DNA of 64,000 bases from Daldinia sp. FL1419 (lineage: Eukaryota; Ascomycota; Sordariomycetes; Xylariales; Hypoxylaceae), in assembly GCA_025201765.1 (NCBI GenBank), contig MU623429.1:1-64000 (forward strand). Reading direction: 5' to 3'. The notes under the pieces are model-generated. The model saw nothing but the letters and a program-made list of their open reading frames with translations, did not search any database and had not been told where the DNA came from. Below, one piece after another: positions 56,042-64,000 of this stretch (within the stretch, counting starts at the first letter, position 1; each line of letters starts with the position of its first letter). The translations under genes were made by a program, and so were the position numbers.

Positions 56042-59000
56042 AGAGAAATATTCCGTTCCAGAAATAAGACGCCGGCGCCAACGTCAAACTCCTCACTCGA
56101 GAATAGCCCCGAATTACCTACTAGCAACAAATGAGAAGTGGAGAAACGTCGGGCTGTGGCCATTGATGGCATAGACCCGTAGAGGAGAAGGAGGAGGAAG
56201 GGGAGGGTGGCGACGACGAGTATGGGATGTGGATACGAATAGTTGAGCCGGAGGACCTCATATAGCATTGAGGATTCCGGAATTTTTTTCCAAGCCCGAC
56301 GTTCTAGACCAGAAAGTTAAGGAAGCTTGTGGTCTACACGAATGCTCCCCGTTTTCCAAGCTCCTAGTCCCTCTCTCTACCTAATAAATGCGATAGCTTC
56401 CCCTCCGCAAATCTCAAGTCTCTAAGTTGACGAAGTTGATAAATCAGAAGAGAGAATAGGAAAAGAGGAGCAGAAATAAGACAGTTGAAGAGAACGGTTT
56501 CAGCGGTATAAGCTCAGCCCACCGCAGATGGCCAGAATTGCGGGAGAACAGATGCGTGGTTTAGGTACTCGGCCGTCTATGGAGCCTGTACCATGCGAGT
56601 ACATGCACCGGATACTGATAGAGATGGATCTATCGACAGGGTTGAGTGGCCTCAGTGGGATGATGAGCTTAGGTAAGAGATAATTACAGCGGACTCGTTG
56701 TGAACCGAAGCTAACGAGTTTTATAGAGTAAGGTAGTAACACTGTATTATATGTACCGACGAAGTAGTGATATTAGTAGCATCAGTCGTAATATTAGACG
56801 TAGGTTGGTAGAGTGGAAGAAGTAGCGGTAGTAGGAGCGGTAGTAGTAGTAGCGGCAAAGTCGTAATAGGTTTCTTTCTTTTTTTTCCCTTCTGCTGGTA
56901 GGGTAGTAATGCGGAAACTGTAGTTATTCTCTTTTTCGTTTTCTTTTCTGGCGGACGGACCAACGTGGATGAGGATTGTTCGTTTTGGGTATGTAGGCTG
57001 GCAGGTTAGGTAGTTACGTCTTTCCTGCGGCCGTGTATTCGTATGTATGTGTGGGTGTGTGTGTGTATGTGTGTGTATGTGTGTGTATGTGTGGGTGTGG
57101 GTGTTGTGTGTGCTGTGATTTGGGTTGTAAGGTTGTAATGTGGTTGTATGTGCGGGTTTGTGATGTATGAAAGAGGTCTAGCAAGAAAATAGAGGCAATA
57201 AGGGTAGTAGGTAGTGTAGTGAAAGTAGTGAGGTAGTCCTGTTCGGTTTCTTTTGGTTTGAGGTAAAACATTCGCGTGGGAGAAGTACCGTCGAATCCAG
57301 ATCCGAAAGAAATTGGGATTACAAGGGTCTAATTGATTTTCACGTTCCAGACCCTCGAGTAGACCTTGGAACTCCAGCAGTCCGGGTGACGATTTGGGGA
57401 AAGTATCACTGACGATCTCCCCTAGTAGACAGGGGGGCTGAATCTTGTTGATCACTTAAACTTAACTCGGCCACCGCTGAGAATTCCGTGCAGGCAGCCA
57501 TAATAATTCTACTGTAATATGTCGTACGTCTCGAAATCAAAAGTAGATTTGATCGTCGAAAGGCGGGAATACCTTCATTCATTATTTTTCTATACGCATT
57601 AGTGTAAGCTTATTCGTTATTGAAGATAAAATCTAGGTAAGATACACAGAAAAAAAAAAAAAAAAAACAGGATTGGAGTTTATGTCAAGTAGTACATGTA
57701 GCTAGGGGAAGCTAACGGCTTAACTAGTGGAAGAGGTACTTAATTGGATAAGTATTATTTAAGTACCGAGGTGTTACCTTTCGGAGGGCCAACCAATCCT
57801 ACCGGCACCTAAACTCGACGTCGTATAACGTAGCCGAATTAAGGCCAGAAAATTTCTAGCTAGGTACTTTCCAGCTACGGTGTATTACGACTCCTTCTAT
57901 GTTGTGTCACTCGAATTTTGCCCTATTCTTTTGGGCACAAAAACATTAGTTAGTTATATATAATCATGTTTTAAAGAAAACGGGTATTAAGTAACCCTTC
58001 GACACGGAAGGCACCAGGTGGACTCTACAAAGTAGGTATATAAACAACCTTGTATAAAAAACTAGTATAAAAGGGCAAGACACACATATGGAAAGTGTTA
58101 CCCAGATGTGCATGTACATGAAGCGAGCAGCCTAGGTACCTATACATACCTACCTATCCACTACATATGGCCTATACATCTGCGTATACGTAAATGACAA
58201 CGCATTTTCCCCATTTCCCCCACATAGATCATGACATACATACATAAACCCATACATACAAATAGTACTACGTAGCCGATCAATGCGATAAACAAGATCC
58301 ACGGTTTCTTCGCAATGGAGAAAGACGCCGAATCGTGCTTGATAATATAAGTAACACCTAGTAATAGTATAGATATACTATATAGTTGTCTGGTTATAGG
58401 AGGTAGGTACCTAGGTACCTATGTATCTAAAATGGAAGTAGTCAGATCAATTACGCAGGTCTCGTCTGAAACCTGCCGAGTTCAAAACGGCGTAAATCCT
58501 AAAACCTACAGACTTACATAAGAGAGGGTCGTCATGTTGTAACATGTTTCAGCAATTTGAGAACTTTCTGTGTTACAAGCACATGTTTCTAGCCAGGTAC
58601 ATACAACTGACTCACTCAATACCTATAATATATACCTAATACATCATCTACAAGTACCCTACTTGGGTATTCCCTTTTAGCTTTTCCGTCCTAACCCCGA
58701 TTCATGCGTTCTAGGACTCATGCCCCGCTCATCACACATATATGTACTCCAGTGTGGAGGGGCGGGATGCGATATTGCTTTCTATATTACATTATGTACC
58801 ATATGTTAGGTACCTCGCATGTAATCACTCGTGAACTCTTACCTACTTACTTTAAGTGTGGTACCTAGGAAAGCACGTCTATGTCATAATGGTCTGTTTA
58901 AAAGAGCCCCACGGTTTTGCTTACATTAGCAACCACTACAATTAAACATTACGAAAGTATGAGGTACCTACCTAACTTATGCAGAAGCAACGTGACAAGA

Positions 59001-61141
59001 TGTCGGCCAATCCTTTAAGGTTTGACTTTAGCTGTTTCTCTTTAATGTCTTATCTTCATCCTTTTTTTTGTAGGTGTGGGCTACAACGCATACCGGGTTA
59101 ATACATTAGGTATCACCATGCCCGTATGTAGAATCTTGTGTTTCTTATATCACGTGCCCTTGCCCTAGCCAAACCCCTAATGTTGATCTCGCCTTTTTTT
59201 CCCCTAGAGATTGCCTTTGCATCATTATGCTGGCACGAACGTGGCCCCTCGATTTAGATCGTCAATCTATTCGATGCATTCTCCACGCCAATCCGATGAA
59301 AAATTATATAAAAGATCTTGGTCGTCTTTCGATAAAGTAATTCTCCTGATATGAATGACGACGTTGATCGAGTACACAACCTGGCTTGAGCCTGACCCCG
59401 TGTGAACAATGCATTGGCGGATCACGTAGATCTCGGGGTCTAGGCCAGTCTGAATCGCCAGAAAAAAAAAAAGAAGAAGCGCGAGTCCGGCGACCTGTTA
59501 GAGGGGGGCGTCTGTTACGCAAGTCACGAGCTCGGAACGCATTCTTCAATCCCGAGCTTGATGACCATGCTGGCTAAACCAGCACCGATCGGCCGATCCT
59601 CCATCATGTCTGCTTATTGTCGGGGAGGAGGCTTCTTTGGCTTGGTATTAGAAAGCAAAAAGCCGCCGTATCAGATCAGATATCAAGGTGAAATGTCCTA
59701 ATTAGGGCAACCGGGATTTTGACTATCAACGCCATCAACCAAGCCCGACCAGCCATCTCGCGGATCCTTCAAAGAACTACGGGACCCGCAAAGTGAGAGG
59801 ATTGACCCTGACCCCTTGCACTAATATGCTAGGTTAGTTGTGCTCGGCCTGAGAAATAAGAATTCGGGTTTATTTTTCACCTCAACCTCGCGATATTCCT
59901 TTTAATTTTCTTATTCCGCCAATTTACGGGGCGTCAATCACCATTCAGGCAAGATTTGAACTAAATGAACAAGTGTAAACGTATTTTTCGGGCTTGGCAA
60001 TTCTCTCGGACCCTCAAGTCGACATTTTAATCTCACGCGTCGGGATTACATATTTCAATTTTCTCTCGCATTGAAGAACGATTGGATAATAGTTTACAAT
60101 TTATTCATAGCTTCATTACAGCAACACTTGGTCAAGGCTATTCGTTTCAATTCATCGTCTTACGGGATATATCATCAGGTCCAACGTGATGATATTCCTC
60201 GGCAACAGAACATTTGTCTCGATTAAGAGCAAGTACCCACGTTCGCATCGGTTACCGAATAGTTGAAGCCTGCTTTAGTTCATATTACTATCACGGCTAT
60301 TTCACAAATATAAAAAATGGCCGATGATCGTACGTTGTCATAGACAGATCTACGCTGTATCTTATAAAGATAGATATTTTATCAGGTGAGTGCCTCAATA
60401 ATAATTGTGGCTAGACATTCGACCCCCTATGCTACTGTAGCCTTTGGGGGCGGGCAGTTCATCAAAACGGAACGGGTTCTGTCGCCAAGACCCGAAGAGG
60501 AAGACCTTAAGCTGGGAACACAGGCCAATGGAAATCCTAGCCATCAGATGCATCGCCCAGCCGGCGTCTTGCATAGCCATTGGCTCGTGTAGCTGGGGGT
60601 TGGACAAGTATCCCACCAATCTTGCAGCGGCATACGATCGCAGGCCAAAGGTGAACCGGGGCGAAGCGCCCACCGACGAACCACAAGTTGGCGCTTACAA
60701 CTGTTCAACGTTGCTGTAAACTCTCTCATTGGCTTCTATTTCCCGTACAAGCATATCACCATGCACACTTGTGATTGACCTGCAGCCGCCCTCCCGACAC
60801 CATTTGGGGGTGTTGGCGCCCACTTTCTTAAAAATGGCCGACCGACCGCCAACTCCTCTTAATCTTGAGCTATTTCGTGAGTTTCGACGTGAATTTTCAT
60901 CGTCTTTGACCAAGATCTAGCTCCAATTCTTACGACAATCGCCACCGTAGGCCTTCCGATGTGAAGTATTAGTTTGCTTGCTGGCTCCCAGCGACGCGAT
61001 ATCAGCCAGCTTCGCGAAATCTGCGCATTTAGCCGACTTGTGTAGACTCGGGTTTTTTTTCCCCCTCCAGCAGCAACTAAAGAATTCAAATTCTCCTAGA
61101 GCTGCATCTGGAGGATCCTTCGGGGCGCGGTCTGTTTCACC
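56042..61141. other. 5.1 kb gene-poor stretch
   Basis: The first part is promoter and leader of the hybrid kinase. It contains GTAGTAGCGG-type repeats at 56815-56860, the GT/GTAT microsatellite at 57041-57115, an A run at 57648-57667, and dense TAGGTACCTA words at 58131-58165, 58402-58425, 58808-58816, 58860-58868 and 58962-58975. Frames at 59304-59577 and 60386-60920 overlap on both strands without domains. A short frame opening MADRPPTPLNLELFREFRRE (60834-60920) looks protein-like but ends after 28 codons with no convincing continuation. Confidence 0.35.
57041..57115. repeat. GT/GTAT microsatellite
   Basis: About 75 nt of GTAT, GTGGGT and GTGTGTAT units. The minus-strand frame across it (HTHTYTHIHTHTHTY-like) is a repeat translation, not a protein. 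Confidence 0.9.
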
Positions 61142-62040
61142 ATGGGCTATAAACTTTTCCATCGAAAATGGAGGTCGACGAGGGGCATGTATTATATGAT
61201 GATACCAGAGCTGTTGGGAACCATAGGAGCATTAGTTGTCACAGCTCTCGCTCAGCCGGACCTATACCGGACCAAATTATGGCGAGCCGGCAGCGAGCTG
61301 GGCTTCAATTCGAGTCCTAGTGTTACCCTATGGGCGTACGCCAACAACGAGCCGCAACCAAGAATACCGTTCGTGTGGTCGCAGACGTACGTGGCGAGGC
61401 TCTATCTATCCATTTGAGCAGAAGGCTAACTGCGTGTGTAGACTGACTGACTTCACTGTCGCGATAGCTGTGCTCAGTCTATTCCTGCTCCTCACAAAGC
61501 TCGTCGCCTTTATCATGCACGTCTGGTACCCAATCCTAGCCTTGGTTATCAACATTGCACTTTTGGCACTTTATATTACGAGTATAGCTGGACAAGCGGG
61601 GCCAGACTATCTTGACCCAGATCACCCGAGCCCAGTAGCTTGGTATATTGCTAAGCCGTGTACCGTGGCGGCAAACCAGACCGTGCAGGGCTACTGCAAA
61701 ATGGCGAAGGGTTCCTTCGCCATAGCATGCATTATGCTGTAAGTAAAAAAATGCGAGCGTATCCTAAGGTACTTAATAACTAACTATCTATTATGATAGT
61801 GCCATCTACGTTATTAACCTCGGTATGAATGTTTGGGCCATGCTACCAAACCCAAAGAACGACTTAAAGGACGAGGACGACGAGGAAACATCTTCGCCCT
61901 CGGCCTTGAAACGAGGTGGTAATTGGGAAATGCACGGTATTCCGCCGACGCCGAGGACGGGCACACTCCCGTATACGCCACGGACAATGGCTTTCAACAC
62001 GCTCGAAAGTAAACTTCCGTTACGACAACAGTACGCGTAA
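61142..62040 (+). CDS. MARVEL-like four-pass membrane protein, 260 aa
   Basis: Exons: 61142-61386, 61442-61738 and 61800-62040, with donors GTACGT and GTAAGT, a GCTAAC branch in the first intron and acceptors TGTAG and ATAG; the phase is right at both joins (SQT-LTDFTVAIAV and IML-AIYVINLG). The protein opens MGYKLFHRKWRSTRGMYYM. Four membrane segments follow: IPELLGTIGALVVTALAQP, FTVAIAVLSLFLLLTKLVAF, WYPILALVINIALLALYITS, and GSFAIACIMLAIYVINLGMN. Between the third and fourth is an outer loop with two Cys (KPCTVAANQTVQGYCKMAKG), probably disulfide-bonded. The tail is polar and acidic then Pro/Thr-rich (TPRTGTLPYTPRTMAF). The layout is that of fungal MARVEL-domain proteins of unknown role; a Nce102-like function is only a guess. 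It is convergent with the GH79 gene. Confidence 0.8.
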
Positions 62041-62866
62041 AACCCGCGTTTCAGTTGTGGAAAACGCCATTCACAAGGTACGACATAGTTTTGGTTGTGC
62101 GTCGAATAGTCGGTAGACTTCTCATCTCGCTCTGGAAGCGGATGCTATTAGAAGGTACCCACCCGTATGACTTCCGTCAATAATCCGAAACGGGGAAGCG
62201 TATTCAAGGCTCATCCTATAGGGAATTAATTCGAGGGTATGGTTAGGATGAGCTACTGTAGATTATGAGGTTGGGGCATAGGAGTCGCTATGTGCGAGAC
62301 GGAATGATACCACGTGAAGGGAGGAAGAGGGGGGTTATATTATACCCCCTTTTCCCTAGCAATGTACAATACATACACGATCGTACGCGATCTATTCTCT
62401 TGCGCTCTCTTATCGATGTCAAGAGCATTTTTCTAGTCTGAAAATCCAATGATCATCGCAAGCACGTCGTGTGCTCATCTGGAGTTGGTTGCAGTGTTGC
62501 TACGTTGTGCTGTTACATACCCCGGTGGGAGGTAGTACTTTTGAAGTAGACTTGGAGATGTACAGTATGTATACTCACAATATCGAGCGAGTCTGGCTCT
62601 GACATGTGAGATTGGGGTAAAATATAGCGCTGCTATTGGGTATTTATCCCTCATTCACCACGGCGCATCGCATTCTAGCGCAAAGCAACGTAGTTACAAG
62701 AGTATGATGTAAGGGCACGTGTTGGTCAGGGGAGATGAGGTATCACGACTGATTCGTTACACTACTTTCTCCTATATCGTCGTATATTCATCTCGAGCCT
62801 TCGAGCCGTCGATTGACATACTTACCACGGCCAATATATCATCAAGCTCTTATCAGGTAAGTTATC
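62041..62866. other. Intergenic between convergent genes
   Basis: 3' flanks of the MARVEL-like and GH79 genes. An imperfect inverted repeat GGGGGTTATATTATACCCCC lies at about 62331-62350. No gene is recognised. Confidence 0.4.
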
Positions 62867-64000
62867 TCAATCGTCCTCACCCCCAAAATCCAAAATCACA
62901 GCCTCCGAATCAGGAACCCTTACCTCAACCGCCCCATCCACAACTCCCACCTTGTCGCCCACCGTCACGTTCTCAAGCCTAACGGGCTTCCCGTGGTCGA
63001 GCTCGTAGTTGTAACTCCACCCGTCCCAGGTAATCCCCGTAACCGCGTCGCTGCCGTTGGCATGTAAGCGTCTTACCAGAACCTCCCCTTCCCGTTTCTC
63101 CGAGCCCACCCCTGCTCCCACCCCCGTGAACCGATACGTCGTCTCCCCCCGCTTCTCCGGATTCAGCGCCCCGCCCCCGGTCCCGTCGAGCGTGTAATTG
63201 TACGCGCGGAGATTGAGCACCAGGATGCGGGATAGCGCGCCGGCGGGGGAGTACGCCGCGTACGCGACGTCGGTGTCGGTGCTGGCGTTGGTGTTGCTGG
63301 AGAAAGGGAGGGAGGCGATGAGAGTCCCGGGGGGCCCGAGGAAGAAGGATGTCGCGATGTTGCCGTAGTACGGGGGTTTAGTGCCGATGGGGGATTTGGA
63401 GGTGGGGATGGGTTGCCAGGAGGCGTAGCGGTAGTTTGTCTGTGGGGGGTTAGTGTGAAGTCGGCGGTTTCAGGGGCAAGGAGGAAAAGGAAATAAAAAA
63501 ATAAAAGAAAATGTAAATTAAATCAAGGATCAGTACGCACGCCCATATGAAAATGCACCCGTCCAATCCCCGCCGCTGCGCAGTGCAGCGCGAAGTCCAC
63601 GGCCCACAGCGCCGCGCCGAACGTATCCGAGAGCCCGGGGCGGCCTTGGTGGAACAGGGAATTGGTCTCGCCGAGGATGTACGGGATGCCGGGGTGGATG
63701 GTGGCGTTATCGGCCGTGTGGGCGCCGACGCTGAGGACGGTGCGCGTGTGGTTCATCAGTGTGTTCTGGAGCGTTACGCCGGGGGTTTCGGCGCCGGATA
63801 TGTAGCTGCATATTTAGTCAGACGTGGTCTGGGTAGATGGTATAGGAGTGAGCGATGGGGATGGGAGAATGAGTGCGTACTTGTGAGAAGAAAAGAGCTT
63901 AATGTTACTATCTGCGTTGATGCCGTCGGCCCAGGTCCGAGGGGCTTTTAGGTGGTTGTTAGTACCTGCGAACGACGGCGCCAGATATGCGTATGTGTCG
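62867..64000 (-). CDS. Glycoside hydrolase family 79 protein, 3' part only
   Basis: GH79 holds beta-glucuronidases, heparanase-like enzymes and related retaining glycosidases. The gene runs off the window; three exons are seen: edge to 63881, 63805-63541, and 63439-62867, with donors GTACGC and GTGCGT and acceptors GCAG and ACAG. Joins read FSSH-NYISGAETPGVTL and HFHMG-TNYRYASWQPI in phase. The catalytic nucleophile Glu is in PYILGETNSLF, followed by GLSDTFGAALWAVDFALHCA and the HFHMGTNYRY strand typical of the barrel's end. The last 190 residues form the beta-rich C-terminal domain of fungal GH79 (VLNLRAYNYTLDGTG, DGWSYNYEL, VPDSEAVILDFGG). The acid/base Glu and any signal peptide lie beyond the edge. 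Codon use is GC-rich compared with neighbours. Confidence 0.8.

Noticed and set aside
57006..57455. 149-codon reverse frame upstream of the hybrid kinase
   Set aside because: Half of it is translation of a GT/GTAT microsatellite (His/Thr repeats). It more likely lies in promoter or leader DNA.
62331..62350. Inverted repeat with G/C arms resembling a bacterial terminator
   Set aside because: Only about six base pairs actually match, and the genome is eukaryotic, so it is not a terminator of that type.

Overview
This is a stretch of nuclear DNA from a filamentous ascomycete, most likely a Sordariomycete. The evidence is the short spliceosomal introns (about 50-180 nt, GTRNGT donors, CTAAC-like branch sites), the fungal-only families present (Pil1, Sur7/PalI, fungal OST5, Ppz-type phosphatase, fungal hybrid histidine kinase) and the intergenic TAGGTACCTA words common in that class. 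Order-level placement (perhaps Xylariales) is a guess. No tRNA or rRNA gene, CRISPR array or intact transposon was recognised. Genes are monocistronic and loosely packed, with one striking exception (GCN5 and the AT-hook ORF behind it). || Layout. 1.6-2.6 kb: acidic protein of unknown function (+). 4.2-6.65 kb: histone acetyltransferase GCN5 (-), followed by a second reading frame for an AT-hook protein that begins 9 nt after the GCN5 stop, in the same frame. 7.3-8.9 kb: a small three-exon OST5 gene and the RAD1 checkpoint-clamp subunit (+). 10.4-11.9 kb: a small basic ORF and the worn 3' end of a Ty3/gypsy chromovirus. 15.8 kb: a small orphan ORF. 20.5-22.8 kb: a large disordered fungal protein. 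24.0-25.3 kb: a GH43 glycosidase. 26.5-27.8 kb: eisosome protein PIL1 (-). 29.8-33.6 kb: the EZH2-type H3K27 methyltransferase KMT6. 35.3-37.0 kb: PPZ-type phosphatase (-). 37-43.7 kb: 6.7 kb without a recognisable gene, holding a scaffold gap. 43.7-44.8 kb: Sur7/PalI membrane protein (+). 45.8-46.1 kb: decayed GDSGS-motif protease-like fragment (-). 46.7-50.4 kb: WDR6/Rtt10-like WD40 protein (+). 51.5-56.0 kb: hybrid histidine kinase (-). 61.1-62.0 kb: MARVEL-like membrane protein (+). 62.9 kb to the edge: 3' part of a GH79 glycosidase (-). || Function. The genes are mostly unrelated housekeeping and regulatory genes: chromatin (GCN5, KMT6, AT-hook protein), DNA damage checkpoint (RAD1), N-glycosylation (OST5), plasma-membrane domains (PIL1, Sur7-like, MARVEL-like), signalling (PPZ, hybrid kinase), tRNA modification (WDR6-like) and carbohydrate hydrolysis (GH43, GH79). 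Exon models were built by hand from splice motifs and reading phase; every multi-exon model given keeps frame to its stop. The best candidate for something new is the GCN5/AT-hook arrangement, where one TAG separates two long open frames.
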